Origin: Demequina phytophila
GTDB taxonomy: Bacteria > Actinomycetota > Actinomycetes > Actinomycetales > Demequinaceae
Direction: 5' to 3'
DNA: 64,000 nucleotides
NCBI RefSeq assembly: GCF_000971135.1
Contig: NZ_BBLW01000001.1
Coordinates: 372,001 to 436,000, forward strand
The translations under genes were made by a program, and so were the position numbers. Positions 11,531 through 21,094 of the stretch are shown piece by piece. The notes under the pieces are model-generated. The model was given only the letters and a program-made list of their open reading frames with translations, was not told where the DNA came from and ran no database searches. Each line of letters starts with the position of its first letter. Positions within the stretch are counted from its first letter, which is position 1.

Positions 11531-11851
11531 TCAGCCGTTCTGCGGTGCCAGCGACTTGATGAGGTCGTGGTCGTGCTCGATCAGACCCATCTTCGCGGCG
11601 CCGCCGGGCGAGCCGATCTCCGAGAAGAACTCGACGTTGGCGTTGTAGTACTCCGCCCACTTGTCCGGGACGTCGTCCTCGTAGTAGATGGCCTCGACCG
11701 GGCACACCGGCTCGCACGCACCGCAGTCGACGCACTCGTCGGGGTGGATGTAGAGCATGCGCTCACCCTCGTAGATGCAGTCCACGGGACACTCATCGAT
11801 GCACGCCTTGTCCTTGACGTCGACACACGGCAGGGCGATGACGTAGGTCAC
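11531..11851 (-). CDS. fdxA: Seven-iron ferredoxin
   Basis: 106-residue FdxA-type ferredoxin carrying one [3Fe-4S] and one [4Fe-4S] cluster. The two cysteine motifs are CVDVKDKACIDECPVDC and CVDCGACEPVCPVEA. The N-terminal YVIALPCVD and the long C-terminal extension are typical. It serves as a low-potential electron carrier; the partner here is unknown. The GTG start is preceded by GAGGAG. A TATGAT box at 11891-11896 (minus strand) is a candidate -10. It heads a two-gene unit with dapC. Confidence 0.95.
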   Translation of the reverse strand: MTYVIALPCVDVKDKACIDECPVDCIYEGERMLYIHPDECVDCGACEPVCPVEAIYYEDDVPDKWAEYYNANVEFFSEIGSPGGAAKMGLIEHDHDLIKSLAPQNG

Positions 11852-11958
11852 TGCGTCTCCTCAACCTCGGAACTACGGGGGGTCGCGCTCATCATACCGC
11901 CGGGTCGGACCGCCCCCGCCAGCCCCTCGCGAGGCCCGCGTGCGACGCATCGTCCCCG

Positions 11959-14043
11959 CTACTTGCAGGTGACGCCGTTGTCCGGCGAGTACGTCCACGT
12001 GTACGACGACTTGTCGACCTGCTCGCCCTTGAGGTAGACCTCGCGCGTGTTGGTGATGGTGAACCCCGGGTTCCCCATCGGCGTGTCGAGGCAGCCGTCG
12101 CGCGAGGACTCGACCGAGGTGGGCTGGACGAAGTTCGTCTTGTTCGAGGCGTACGTCTTCACCGTGTAGTACTTGGTCGACCAGATGTCGACGTGCAGGC
12201 GACCGCCGGTCACGTACGAGCTCATCACCAGCGCGTAGGGCGTGTTGTTCTTGAAGCGCATGTCGAGCGAGCCCACGAAGATGGTCGCCTCGCGGCCCGC
12301 CGGGTACCGGTCGAACCACTTGGTGTGCGGGCGGTGCTCGACGTCCTCGAGGCCCGCGAAGTACGCCGCGTTGTACGTGGTGGTGGCCATCTGCGACAGG
12401 CCGCCGCCGGTGCCGTTCGTGAGGTAGCCGTCCACGATGATGTGGGCCGACTGGTAGCCCCCCGCCTCGGTGATGGGCGCGAGCGCGTCGAGCAGCGAGA
12501 AGGTCTCGTCGGGCTTGACCACCACGCCGGTCACCTTCTCCGCGCCCCGGATGAGGTTCTGCGTGCGCACCGGCTCGTCCGTCAGCGGGGTATCGAAGGA
12601 CGCGACGACGGTCTTGAAGTCGCTCACGCCCAGGTCGTCGCTGGTGACGTTGGCCTTGGTGTTGCGGTACGGCAGCTCGCCCGTGCGCTCAGCGCTCTCG
12701 GCGGCCGCGACCACGGCGGGGCCCAGCTGCTTGCCCGCGATCGCTCGGCCCGGCTTCGACTTGGTGGTGACCAGCTGGTGGCTGCTGGTGAAGCGGAACG
12801 ACGCGGATCGGGGCGCGCTGGTGAGCGAGGGATCCGCGGACTCGAGCTCGGCCGCGAGCGACGGGCCGTCGACCACGTAGGTCAGCGTGCCGTCCTGGTC
12901 CTCGACGGACCCGAAGCGCGTGAGCTGGTCCGCGGTGACGGTAGCGGGGCCGTTCTCCCCCGTCATCCTGACGGTGCCCGCAAGGATCTCGGAGTTGAGC
13001 TCGGACGCGAACGCCTCGGCGTCCGCGGTGGTGACGGCGGCATCCTTGGTGTCGATGACGGCGGCGTAGGTCGCGACGGGCCACTCAGCGCCGAGGCCCT
13101 CCGCGGTGGCGGCGGGGTCGATCGCGACGCCGTCGACGGCGGGCACCACGGAGGCTCCGGTCGAGGCGATCTCGACCGCGGCGTCCTCGCCGTCGACCTC
13201 GAGGTCCTCTCGCGTGCCCTCGATGGCCTCGGTGAGAGCGTCCTGGTCGACCACCGTGACGACGGGGACCTCGCGCTCGGCACCCGTGAAGGAGCGGAGG
13301 ATGTCGAACGGCGCGAGGCTGAAGCTCAGCAGCTGGTCGACCGTCGCGCCCGCACCGGCCACCATCCCGGACTCGCGCGGGACGATGCTCGCCTCGGCGT
13401 CGTCGGTGGTGATGGCGACGGGCGACGTGTTGAGCTCCTTGACGGCCGGCGTCAGCGCGTCGATCGCCTCGTCGCGCGTCATCCCGCCGATGTCGACACC
13501 CTGCACCGTGGTGCCCGCGGGCACGCGCTCGGACGCGTACACGGCGGCGGCGAAGTACCCGCCCACCAGCAGCAGCACGATCAGCAGCAGCGTCCAGCGT
13601 CCCCACCCCACGTGGCGCTTCTCCTTGGTCTCGTCGCCGTGCGCGGCGTCGGTCTCGCCGTCGCCTTCGGCGTCCTTCCCCTCCGCGGCGCCGCTCGCGG
13701 CGGTCACGACGGGCGCGTACTCGTACGGCTCGTCGTCGCGCTGCCACTCGGCGACCGCCTCGTCGGGGGCGATGGGCGGCAGCACCTGGGTGGCCTCGGC
13801 GTCCGACGTCTCCGCGCCGGGCGCCGCGTCGTCACCGTCCGCCGCGGCGGGCGGTTCGGCGAGGAACGCCGGCATCTGCTCGGTCGGCTCGTCGTCAAGG
13901 TCACGCTCGGGCGCGGACTCCGCCGGGGCGTCGTCCGCCTCCTCGGCGCCGAGGTCCCCGTCGAGGTCCGCGTCGATCTCCGCCTGCGCCTCGTCGACCT
14001 CGTCCTCGACGCCGTCGGGCCTCTCGTCCCGCGGGTCGCTCAC
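11959..14043 (-). CDS. VanW family membrane-anchored wall protein
   Basis: 694 residues. The N-terminal 145 residues are strikingly acidic and unstructured. A membrane helix (about 150-172, LLLIVLLLVGGYFAAAVYA) follows, then an extracellular region with peptidoglycan-binding (PF12229-like) repeats containing GVDIGGMTRDEAID and DGVAIDPAATAEGL. A C-terminal VanW domain (about 500-640) has the family's GGGLSQMATTTYNAAYFAGL and IFVGSLDMRFKNNTPYALV segments. VanW is named from vancomycin-resistance clusters, but its biochemical function is unknown and no resistance role follows here. The GTG start overlaps the upstream membrane gene by 4 bp. Confidence 0.85.
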   Translation of the reverse strand: MSDPRDERPDGVEDEVDEAQAEIDADLDGDLGAEEADDAPAESAPERDLDDEPTEQMPAFLAEPPAAADGDDAAPGAETSDAEATQVLPPIAPDEAVAEWQRDDEPYEYAPVVTAASGAAEGKDAEGDGETDAAHGDETKEKRHVGWGRWTLLLIVLLLVGGYFAAAVYASERVPAGTTVQGVDIGGMTRDEAIDALTPAVKELNTSPVAITTDDAEASIVPRESGMVAGAGATVDQLLSFSLAPFDILRSFTGAEREVPVVTVVDQDALTEAIEGTREDLEVDGEDAAVEIASTGASVVPAVDGVAIDPAATAEGLGAEWPVATYAAVIDTKDAAVTTADAEAFASELNSEILAGTVRMTGENGPATVTADQLTRFGSVEDQDGTLTYVVDGPSLAAELESADPSLTSAPRSASFRFTSSHQLVTTKSKPGRAIAGKQLGPAVVAAAESAERTGELPYRNTKANVTSDDLGVSDFKTVVASFDTPLTDEPVRTQNLIRGAEKVTGVVVKPDETFSLLDALAPITEAGGYQSAHIIVDGYLTNGTGGGLSQMATTTYNAAYFAGLEDVEHRPHTKWFDRYPAGREATIFVGSLDMRFKNNTPYALVMSSYVTGGRLHVDIWSTKYYTVKTYASNKTNFVQPTSVESSRDGCLDTPMGNPGFTITNTREVYLKGEQVDKSSYTWTYSPDNGVTCK

Positions 14044-14432
14044 TGGACGGCCGCCTCGGACTCGTGCGGCGCATCGTCCCCGGTGGGAACCCCGGAATCA
14101 CCGATGAACCGGCGCGGCACCAGGGCCGCGACGCCGATCACCACGGCGCCCCCGTAGACCCACGCGAGGCTGCGCGCGTCGTTGGGGATGAGCAGCGAGC
14201 CGCCCGGTCCCTCCTGCGCCAGCACCACCGTGAGCACCAGCCAGGCCGTCGCGAACACCGTGAGCCCCAGGAACCCGCGCCAGGCGCGGGAGAACACGCT
14301 CGCCGTCCCGACCAGCAGCAGGCAGGCCGCGACGCTGATCCAGCCGAACGCGCGGTGCGAGCCCGCGCCCACCAGCGCCACGATGACGCCGATGAGCGCG
14401 ATCACCAGCAGGGACCAGACGATGCGAGCCAT
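14040..14432 (-). CDS. Four-helix membrane protein (DUF6113-like)
   Basis: 130 residues starting MARIVWSLLVIALIGVIVAL, with four predicted helices at about 5-24, 30-47, 55-72 and 92-110, and a polar acidic tail. It resembles the small actinobacterial DUF6113 group; no function is known. The start is placed at 14432 because TACCAT (plus-strand 14440-14445) lies 7 nt upstream, as for a leaderless transcript. An ATG three codons earlier is possible. It is coupled to the VanW gene by a GTGA overlap, so the two may work together at the envelope. Confidence 0.6.
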   Translation of the reverse strand: MARIVWSLLVIALIGVIVALVGAGSHRAFGWISVAACLLLVGTASVFSRAWRGFLGLTVFATAWLVLTVVLAQEGPGGSLLIPNDARSLAWVYGGAVVIGVAALVPRRFIGDSGVPTGDDAPHESEAAVQ

Positions 14433-14454
14433 GCCTGCCATGGTAGGGGTGGGA

Positions 14455-16398
14455 TCAGGCGTTCTGGCGCTTCGCGCGCGACGCGGCGCGTGCCCTCTCC
14501 GTGCCGTCGAGGATCACCTTGCGGATGCGGACCTTCTCGGGCGTCACCTCGACGCACTCGTCCTCGCGGGCGAACTCGAGGGACTCCTCGAGGGTGAGGC
14601 GGCGCGGCGGGGCCAGGCGCTCCAGCTCCTCCGCCGTCGACGAGCGGATGTTGTTGAGCTTCTTCTCCTTGGTGATGTTGACGTCCATGTCCTCGTTGCG
14701 CGAGTTCTCGCCGATCACCATGCCCTCGTAGGTGTCCTCGGTGGGACCCACGAAGAAGGTGCCGCGGTCCTGCAGCGCCATGAGGGCGTTGGACGTCACC
14801 ACGCCCGAGCGGTCCGCCACGAGCGAGCCGTTGGTGCGGTACTCGATGAGCCCGGTCCACGGCTCGTAGCCGTGCGCGATCGAGGAGGCGATGCCGGTGC
14901 CGCGCGTGTCCGTGAGGAACTGGCTGCGGAAGCCGATGAGGCCGCGCGCGGGGACGATGAACTCCATGCGCACCCAGCCGGTGCCGTGGTTCGCCATCGA
15001 CTCCATGCGGCCCTTGCGGCTCGCGAGGAGCTGGGTGACCGCGCCGAGGTGCTCCTCGGGGACGTCGATGGTCATGTGCTCCATGGGCTCGTTGAGCTTG
15101 CCGTCGATCTCCTTGGTGACCACCTGCGGCTTGCCGACGGTGAGCTCGTAGCCCTCGCGGCGCATCTGCTCGACCAGGATCGCGAGCGCGAGCTCGCCGC
15201 GGCCCTGCACCTCCCACGAGTCGGGACGCTCGGTGGGGAGCACCCGGATCGACACGTTGCCGATGAGCTCCTTGTCGAGGCGGTCCTTGACCTGGCGCGC
15301 CGTGACCTTGGCACCCTTGACGCGACCGGCCAGCGGCGAGGTGTTGATGCCGATGGTCATCGAGATGGCCGGGTCGTCGACCGTGATGAGCGGCAGCGGG
15401 CGCGGGTCCTCGATGTCGGTGAGGGTCTCGCCGATGGTGATCTCCTCGATGCCCGCGACGGCGACGATGTCGCCGGCCTTCGCGGACTCCGCGGGGACCC
15501 GCTCGAGGCCCTTGGTCTCCAGCAGCTCGGTGATCTTCACGGGCTTGACCGTGCCGTCCTTGCGGGCCCACGCGACCTGCTGGCCCTTGCGGATCTCGCC
15601 GTTGAACACGCGCAGCAGCGCGAGGCGGCCCAGGAAGGGCGACGCGTCGAGGTTGGTGACGTGCGCCTGGAGCGGGTGGCCCTCGTCGTAGGACGGGGCG
15701 GGGATGCGCTCCATGATGACCTGGAACAGGGGCTCGAGGTTGTCGCCCTCGGGCAGCGCGCCGTCCGCCGGCTGGTTCAGCGACGCGATGCCGGCCTTGG
15801 CGGAGGCGAACACCACGGGCACCTCGAGGAGGGCGTCGACGTCGAGGTCCGGGACCTCGTCGTGGAGGTCGGAGGCGAGGCCCAGCAGCAGGTCGTGGGT
15901 CTCGTCGACCACCTCGGAGATGCGGGAGTCGGGGCGGTCGACCTTGTTCACCACGATGATGACGGGCAGGTGGGCGGCGAGCGCCTTGCGCATGACGAAG
16001 CGGGTCTGGGGCAGCGGGCCCTCCGACGCGTCGACCAGCAGCACCACGCCGTCGACCATCGACAGGCCTCGCTCGACCTCGCCGCCGAAGTCGGCGTGGC
16101 CCGGGGTGTCGATCACGTTGATGGTGACGCCGCCCTCGACCGCCGCGGCTCCGGTGTACCGGATCGCGGTGTTCTTCGCGAGGATCGTGATGCCCTTCTC
16201 GCGCTCGAGGTCGCCGGAGTCCATGGCACGGTCCTCGACGTGGGCGTGGTCGCCGTAGGCGCCGCCCTGCACCAGCATGGCGTCGACGAGGGTGGTCTTG
16301 CCGTGGTCGACGTGGGCGACGATCGCGACGTTGCGCAGGTCGGAGCGCAGGGGCATGCGGGAACTCGATTCCGTGGGAAGGGTTGCTCGGTCCGACAT
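14455..16398 (-). CDS. typA: Translational GTPase TypA/BipA
   Basis: Ribosome-associated GTPase of 647 residues involved in stress and cold adaptation and in 50S assembly. The GTPase motifs are G1 AHVDHGKTT, the G2-region ERGLS/EKGIT segment, G3 DTPGHADFGGEV and G4 VNKVDRPDSR. EF-G-like domains follow, then the C-terminal TypA-specific domain with EDECVEVTPEKVRIRK. Start choice: ATG 16398, with TAGAAT at 16412-16417 upstream. An internal ATG at 16356 (MPLRSDLRN) would give 633 residues, closer to most family members, so the first 14 codons are uncertain. Confidence 0.94.
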   Translation of the reverse strand: MSDRATLPTESSSRMPLRSDLRNVAIVAHVDHGKTTLVDAMLVQGGAYGDHAHVEDRAMDSGDLEREKGITILAKNTAIRYTGAAAVEGGVTINVIDTPGHADFGGEVERGLSMVDGVVLLVDASEGPLPQTRFVMRKALAAHLPVIIVVNKVDRPDSRISEVVDETHDLLLGLASDLHDEVPDLDVDALLEVPVVFASAKAGIASLNQPADGALPEGDNLEPLFQVIMERIPAPSYDEGHPLQAHVTNLDASPFLGRLALLRVFNGEIRKGQQVAWARKDGTVKPVKITELLETKGLERVPAESAKAGDIVAVAGIEEITIGETLTDIEDPRPLPLITVDDPAISMTIGINTSPLAGRVKGAKVTARQVKDRLDKELIGNVSIRVLPTERPDSWEVQGRGELALAILVEQMRREGYELTVGKPQVVTKEIDGKLNEPMEHMTIDVPEEHLGAVTQLLASRKGRMESMANHGTGWVRMEFIVPARGLIGFRSQFLTDTRGTGIASSIAHGYEPWTGLIEYRTNGSLVADRSGVVTSNALMALQDRGTFFVGPTEDTYEGMVIGENSRNEDMDVNITKEKKLNNIRSSTAEELERLAPPRRLTLEESLEFAREDECVEVTPEKVRIRKVILDGTERARAASRAKRQNA

Positions 16399-16442
16399 GG
16401 ACCGCCGATCCATTCTACGGGTGCCGGGGACGATGCGCGGGC

Positions 16443-17882
16443 TCAGTCCTCCTCGGCCCTCGCATGGGCGTCGAGGAAGGCGTACAGCTCGCGGTCGTCG
16501 ATGCCGGGATACGTGCCGCGTGGCAGCGGGGAGAAGATGTGCGCGTGGACGCGGGCGCTCGCCCACGCCCGCCCCGCCCAGCGCGCGGCGTCGGCGGCGT
16601 CGGGGCGGCGGCAGCAGCTGAGGTCGGGGCAGCGGGACTCGACGCGGTTGCTGCTCTCGCGGCCGCGGAACCACTTGGACTCCCCGAACGGGACGCCCAG
16701 GGTGATCGCGAAGTCCTCCGCCTCGGTCGATCCGGTCTGCGTGGCCTCGAAGAACGTCCCCGCGGGGGTGTCCGTGTACTGGAAGTACTCGGTGGTGCGG
16801 GTGGAGCGCGCGAAGGCGCGGCGCGCGCTCCAGTGCCGGCACACGATCTGTCCCTCGGTCGCTCCCGTGACGTCGACCGGCAGCGGGAGGCCGTCGTTCT
16901 CGTACGCGCGCACCACCGCGCCGTCTCCGGCGGCGCGCAGGAAGTGCAGCCGGATTCCCAGGTGGACGGTCGCGAGGTTGGTGAACCGCAGCGCCGCCGC
17001 CTCGTGGGTGACGCCGAACGCGTCGCGGAAGTCCTCGATGGCGATGTCGCGGTCGCGCTTGGCGCGTTCGAGGAACGCGACCGCGGGCCCCTCCGGCATG
17101 AGGCACGCGGCGGCGTAGTAGCTCGCGTCCTGGCGTTGACGAAGGAAGTCGGCGTAGTCGCGCGGCTCGCCGTGGCCCAGACGGATGTGCGCCATGGCCT
17201 GGAGCGCGAGGGAGCGCAGGCCGTGACCGCCGGGGATCGAGGCAGGCGGGATGTAGATGCGCCCGCTCTCGAGGTCCAGCACGCAGCGGGCGGAGTGCGG
17301 GAGGTCGTCGGCATGCACGATCTCGAGGCCCAGCCGCTCCGCCAGGAGGCTGACCGTGCGGTGGGTGAGGGCGCCGCCGGTGTGGCCCACCGCGGCGACG
17401 TCCTCGGATGCCAGCGCCTCGATGTCGGGGACGTGGTTGTCGAGCGACTGCATCCGCAGCCGCTGGCGCGTGTTGGCGCGGCGGGCCTCCTCGGGCGTCG
17501 CGATCGCCTGCCGCGCGCGTCGGTCGAGCTCGCGGTGCAGACCCACGAGCGTGCGCAGCACGTCGTCGGGCATCGTGCGCGTCGGGCGCAGCTCCGGCAG
17601 CCCCAGCTCGCGGTACGCGGCGCCGTCCTGCGCATGCTCGAGCTCGATCTCGAGCGCGGCGCGCGGCGTGGGCGGAGCCTCGTCGAGCAGCTCGCCGACG
17701 GTCACCCCCAGGCGCGCGGCGAGCGCGGAAAGCAAGGTGAGGCGCGGCTCGCGCCTGCCGTTCTCGATGAGCGACAGCTGGCTGGGCGCCACGTCCACGT
17801 CGCGGCCGAGCTGCTCGAGGGTGAGCCCCGCCTCGGTGCGGAAGTGGCGTACGCGGCGCCCGAGCGTGGAAAGATCCGGCAT
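16443..17882 (-). CDS. RamB-like XRE regulator with IrrE/ImmA-type domain
   Basis: 479-residue transcription factor of the family that includes RamB, the acetate and glyoxylate regulator of corynebacteria and mycobacteria. The N-terminal helix-turn-helix is at about 5-60 (LGRRVRHFRTEAGLTLEQLG, APSQLSLIENGRREP). The central ImmA/IrrE-like region is about 160-300, but its HExxH appears degenerate (AHIRLGH). The C-terminal short-chain acyl-CoA regulator domain contains CRHWSARRAF and CPDLSCC. TAGAGT lies 7 nt before the ATG (plus-strand 17890-17895), so it is probably leaderless. It is divergent from pckG, suggesting control of gluconeogenesis (inference). Confidence 0.82.
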   Translation of the reverse strand: MPDLSTLGRRVRHFRTEAGLTLEQLGRDVDVAPSQLSLIENGRREPRLTLLSALAARLGVTVGELLDEAPPTPRAALEIELEHAQDGAAYRELGLPELRPTRTMPDDVLRTLVGLHRELDRRARQAIATPEEARRANTRQRLRMQSLDNHVPDIEALASEDVAAVGHTGGALTHRTVSLLAERLGLEIVHADDLPHSARCVLDLESGRIYIPPASIPGGHGLRSLALQAMAHIRLGHGEPRDYADFLRQRQDASYYAAACLMPEGPAVAFLERAKRDRDIAIEDFRDAFGVTHEAAALRFTNLATVHLGIRLHFLRAAGDGAVVRAYENDGLPLPVDVTGATEGQIVCRHWSARRAFARSTRTTEYFQYTDTPAGTFFEATQTGSTEAEDFAITLGVPFGESKWFRGRESSNRVESRCPDLSCCRRPDAADAARWAGRAWASARVHAHIFSPLPRGTYPGIDDRELYAFLDAHARAEED

Positions 17883-18008
17883 GGAATTCACTCTACGGAA
17901 AGAAACGCGAAACTTCACCCTTGAAAAGGCGTCCAACGGCGCACGGAGGGGCCTACGGTCGGAAGCAGGAGGCGAAATTCGTCGCCTTCACTTCATGAGG
18001 GAGCCACC
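17883..18008. promoter_or_regulatory. Divergent regulatory region of RamB-like gene and pckG
   Basis: 126 bp of relatively AT-rich DNA. It contains GAATTCACT, GAAACTTCAC and AAATTCG-type half-sites, and the inverted repeat GGCGA-AATTCG-TCGCC at 17971-17986. TACGGT at 17954-17959 is a possible pckG -10, without a good -35. It could bind the RamB-like protein. Confidence 0.4.
17890..17895 (-). promoter_or_regulatory. Leaderless -10 box of RamB-like gene
   Basis: TAGAGT on the minus strand, 7 nt before the ATG at 17882. Confidence 0.5.
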
Positions 18009-19859
18009 ATGGCGATCATCGACCAGCCCCTGCGGGCCGCGCGCACCGAAGCCGCGGCCACCCACCCGGCGGGGGCCGACCCGAGCATCGTCGCCTGGGT
18101 CGAGCGCCTCGCGCTCCACGCGACCCCCGACGAGGTGGTGTGGTGCGACGGCTCGAAGCCGGAGCGCGCGCGGCTGATCCGCGACATGGTCGATGCCGGC
18201 ACGCTGACGCCGCTCGACAGCGAGAAGCGCCCCGGCAGCTACGTCGCGCGTTCCAACCCCGAGGACGTGGCGCGCGTCGAGTCGCGCACGTTCATCTGCT
18301 CGGAGCGCGAGGAGGACGCGGGCCCGACCAACAACTGGGTGCCGCCGTCGGGCATGCGCGAGACGCTGCACGGGCTGTTCCGCGGCGCGATGCGCGGCCG
18401 CACCATGTACGTGATGCCGTTCGCGATGGGACCGGTGGGCGGTCCCCTCACCCGCTACGGCGTCCAGATCACCGACTCCCCGTACGTGGTGGTGAGCATG
18501 GGCACCATGACGCGCATGGGCGCCGAGGCGCTCGCGCAGATCGGCCCCGACACCGAGTGGGTGAGGTGCGCGCACACCGTGGGCGCCCCCCTCGCGCCCG
18601 GCGAGGCCGACGTGCCGTGGCCGTGCAACCCGACCAAGTACATCTCGCACTTCCCGGAGACGCGCGAGGTGTGGTCGTACGGCTCGGCGTACGGCGGCAA
18701 CGCGATCCTCGCGAAGAAGGCGTTCGCGTTGCGCATCGCGAGCGCGATCGGCCAGGACGAGGGCTGGCTCGCCGCCCACATGCTGCTGCTCAAGGTCACC
18801 AACCCCCGCGGCCGCGCGTTCCACGTGGCGGCGGCGTTCCCGAGCGCGTGCGGCAAGACCAACTTCGCGATGCTGCAGCCGACCCTCCCCGGCTGGACCG
18901 TCGAGACGCTCGGCGACGACATCGCATGGCTCGCCCCCGGCCCCGACGGCCGCCTTCGCGCCATCAACCCGGAGGCCGGGTTCTTCGGGGTCGCCCCCGG
19001 CACCGGCCGCTCCACCAACCCGGTCGCCATGGACACCCTCACGCACGACGTGGTGTTCACCAACGTCGCCATGACCGACGACGGCGACGTGTGGTGGGAG
19101 GGCATGACCGACGAAGTCCCCGCGCACCTCACCGACTGGCTCGGCGAGGACTGGACCCCCGCATCGTCCACCCCGGCCGCCCACCCGAACTCGCGCTTCA
19201 CCGTGGCGGCGGCCCAGTGCCCCACGATCTCGGACGACTGGGACGACCCGCAGGGGGTGGTGGTCGACGCGATCATCTTCGGCGGGCGCCGGGCGACCAA
19301 CGTGCCGCTCGTGTCGCAATCGCGCGACTGGGCGCACGGCGTGTTCATGGGCGCGACGCTCGCGTCCGAGCGCACGGCCGCGGCGGAGGGCACGGTGGGC
19401 GAGCTGCGCCGCGACCCGTTCGCGATGCTGCCCTTCTGCGGCGTGCACATGGCCGACCACTGGCAGCACTGGCTCGAGGTGGGCGCGAAGGCGGACGCCG
19501 CCGGCGGCGCGCCCGCGATCTTCCAGGTCAACTGGTTCCGCAAGGACGCGGACGGCCGCTTCCTGTGGCCGGGATTCGGCGAGAACATCCACGCGCTCGC
19601 GTGGATGCTCGACCGCATCGAGGGTCGCGTCGAGGGCGTCGAGGGCCCGTTCGGCGTGGTGCCGGCCGAGGGCGAGATCGATCACGCGGCGGCCGGCGTC
19701 GACGACGCGGCTTGGGCGTCGCTGTTCGGGCTCGACAAGGCGGCGCTCACCGCGGAGGCGGACGATGCCGCGGGCTTCCTTGACTCGTACGGCACCAAGG
19801 TGCCGGCGGAGGTCCGCGACGGGCTCGCGCGGATGCGCGCGGACATCGACGCGCTGTAG
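18009..19859 (+). CDS. pckG: Phosphoenolpyruvate carboxykinase (GTP)
   Basis: Gluconeogenic enzyme converting oxaloacetate and GTP to PEP; 616 residues, typical for GTP-type PEPCK. The hallmarks are the active-site loop [13 protein letters not shown] with its hyper-reactive Cys, the metal site DDIAW, the oxaloacetate loop [14 protein letters not shown], and VNWFRKD near the guanine pocket. Ribosome site AGGGAG precedes the ATG at 18009. Transcription ends at the hairpin at 19888-19922. Its divergence from the RamB-like regulator suggests carbon-source control. Confidence 0.96.
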   Translation: MAIIDQPLRAARTEAAATHPAGADPSIVAWVERLALHATPDEVVWCDGSKPERARLIRDMVDAGTLTPLDSEKRPGSYVARSNPEDVARVESRTFICSEREEDAGPTNNWVPPSGMRETLHGLFRGAMRGRTMYVMPFAMGPVGGPLTRYGVQITDSPYVVVSMGTMTRMGAEALAQIGPDTEWVRCAHTVGAPLAPGEADVPWPCNPTKYISHFPETREVWSYGSAYGGNAILAKKAFALRIASAIGQDEGWLAAHMLLLKVTNPRGRAFHVAAAFPSACGKTNFAMLQPTLPGWTVETLGDDIAWLAPGPDGRLRAINPEAGFFGVAPGTGRSTNPVAMDTLTHDVVFTNVAMTDDGDVWWEGMTDEVPAHLTDWLGEDWTPASSTPAAHPNSRFTVAAAQCPTISDDWDDPQGVVVDAIIFGGRRATNVPLVSQSRDWAHGVFMGATLASERTAAAEGTVGELRRDPFAMLPFCGVHMADHWQHWLEVGAKADAAGGAPAIFQVNWFRKDADGRFLWPGFGENIHALAWMLDRIEGRVEGVEGPFGVVPAEGEIDHAAAGVDDAAWASLFGLDKAALTAEADDAAGFLDSYGTKVPAEVRDGLARMRADIDAL

Positions 19860-19887
19860 GGGGGGCGTGCCCCGCGGGGCGCGAAGG

Positions 19888-19922
19888 TCGGGGCCGGATG
19901 CTCATCAGACATCCGGCCCCGA
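19888..19922 (+). terminator. pckG terminator
   Basis: TCGGGGCCGGATG (19888-19900) and CATCCGGCCCCGA (19910-19922) form a perfect 13-bp stem with a 9-nt loop just after pckG. Confidence 0.85.
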
Positions 19923-19984
19923 TCCGTGCACGGGCGCGTAGGAGGGTGCGCCGCGTGCAGGTCTTCGCGGGGATCCCGCCCGAG

Positions 19985-21055
19985 TCAGCGGGCGGCGGGG
20001 GCCTCCGGCTCGCGCGCGGGGGCACGGTCCTGGAGGGGGGCGTCGAGGTCCGCGAGCGCGGCGGCGTCCGCGGGGACCACGTCGGTGCCGGGAAGCGCGG
20101 GCTCGGGCACGGCGGCGAGGGCGGGCTCGTCGGGCTCGCCGAGCTTGACGAGCACCACGCCGGCGAGCACCAGCACGGCGCCCGCGATCTGGACGGGCGC
20201 GGGCGCCTGGCCCACGAGAGCCCACGCGAACAGCGCGGCGGCGAGCACCTCGGTGAGCGCGACGAACGAGCCGAGGCGGGCGCCGAGGCGGCGCGTCGCG
20301 GCGATGCCGACCACATACGCGACGGCGGACGTCACGATGCCGAGCAGCGCGACGACGGCCCACCACGGCAGGTCGCCGGGCACCAGGTGCACGGTGGCGG
20401 TGGTGAAGGCGAGCGGGAGCAGCCCGGTCGCGGCGGCGATGCCGAGGATCACGGTCGCGACCACCAGGCCGCCCCAGGCGAGGGTCACGGGCGGCAGGCC
20501 GGTCGAGGTCGAGCTCGAGATCACGAAGTAGACGGACGCGCCGATCATGGCACCCAGGGCCCACCCGATGCCCACGAGGCTCACCTCTCCCCCGCCGACC
20601 AGGTCGAGCAGCAGCACCAGCCCCGAGATCGCCACGACGGCGCCCAGCACGGTGAGCCGGCTGGGGCGATGCCCGCGCGTCGCCCACAGGTACCCGACCA
20701 CCACGATGGGCGACAGGTACTCGATCAGCAGCGCGACGCCCACGTCGAGGTGGCCCACCGCGAGGAAGTAGAACAGCTGCGCGCCGGCGACGGCGAACGC
20801 GCCGTAGGCGATCACGGTGCCGGCGGCGCGGGCGAGCAGGCGCCACTGGCCGCGGAGGGCGATCAGGGCGGGGAGGGTCAGCACCACCGCCGCGATCGCG
20901 ACGCGCACCAGGGTGGCCGCGCCCGCGGTCCAGCCGGCGTCCATGAGGCCGCGCGCGAGGCTGCCCGACAGGCCGAAGGACGCCGCGGACGCGAGCGCGA
21001 GCACGAATCCCTTGGCGCGGTTCGCGCGTGCAGCGTCATGAGTCAAAGCGGTCAT
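19985..21055 (-). CDS. EamA/DMT-superfamily transporter
   Basis: 356 residues with ten predicted membrane helices in two EamA repeats (about 17-150 and 165-300). A long cytoplasmic tail rich in Ala, Pro and Glu follows. EamA members export metabolites or amino acids; the substrate here is unknown. It is divergent from the CGNR zinc-finger regulator gene with a 39-bp gap, a pairing that suggests the regulator controls this exporter. The tail after residue 310 is not part of the domain. Confidence 0.85.
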   Translation of the reverse strand: MTALTHDAARANRAKGFVLALASAASFGLSGSLARGLMDAGWTAGAATLVRVAIAAVVLTLPALIALRGQWRLLARAAGTVIAYGAFAVAGAQLFYFLAVGHLDVGVALLIEYLSPIVVVGYLWATRGHRPSRLTVLGAVVAISGLVLLLDLVGGGEVSLVGIGWALGAMIGASVYFVISSSTSTGLPPVTLAWGGLVVATVILGIAAATGLLPLAFTTATVHLVPGDLPWWAVVALLGIVTSAVAYVVGIAATRRLGARLGSFVALTEVLAAALFAWALVGQAPAPVQIAGAVLVLAGVVLVKLGEPDEPALAAVPEPALPGTDVVPADAAALADLDAPLQDRAPAREPEAPAAR

Positions 21056-21082
21056 GGCTCATGACCTTAGGGGGTCGTTTGG

Positions 21083-21088
21083 TAATGT
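21083..21088 (+). promoter_or_regulatory. Leaderless -10 box of CGNR regulator gene
   Basis: TAATGT ends 6 nt before the ATG at 21095, in a 39-bp divergent gap. Confidence 0.55.
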
Positions 21089-21094
21089 GTCAAA

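Noticed and set aside
11959-14043. Vancomycin-resistance role for the VanW protein
   Set aside because: VanW domains are widespread wall proteins. No vanHAX-type genes are present, so no resistance can be inferred.
12193-14157. 654-residue open frame antisense to the VanW gene
   Set aside because: Repetitive Arg/Gly/Val composition with no motif. It is a shadow of the VanW frame.
14040-14441. Possible longer start of the membrane gene at 14441
   Set aside because: That ATG lies inside the TACCAT -10 box, so the start at 14432 fits better.
17988-19685. 565-residue frame antisense to pckG
   Set aside because: His/Arg/Asp-rich shadow. pckG is unambiguous.
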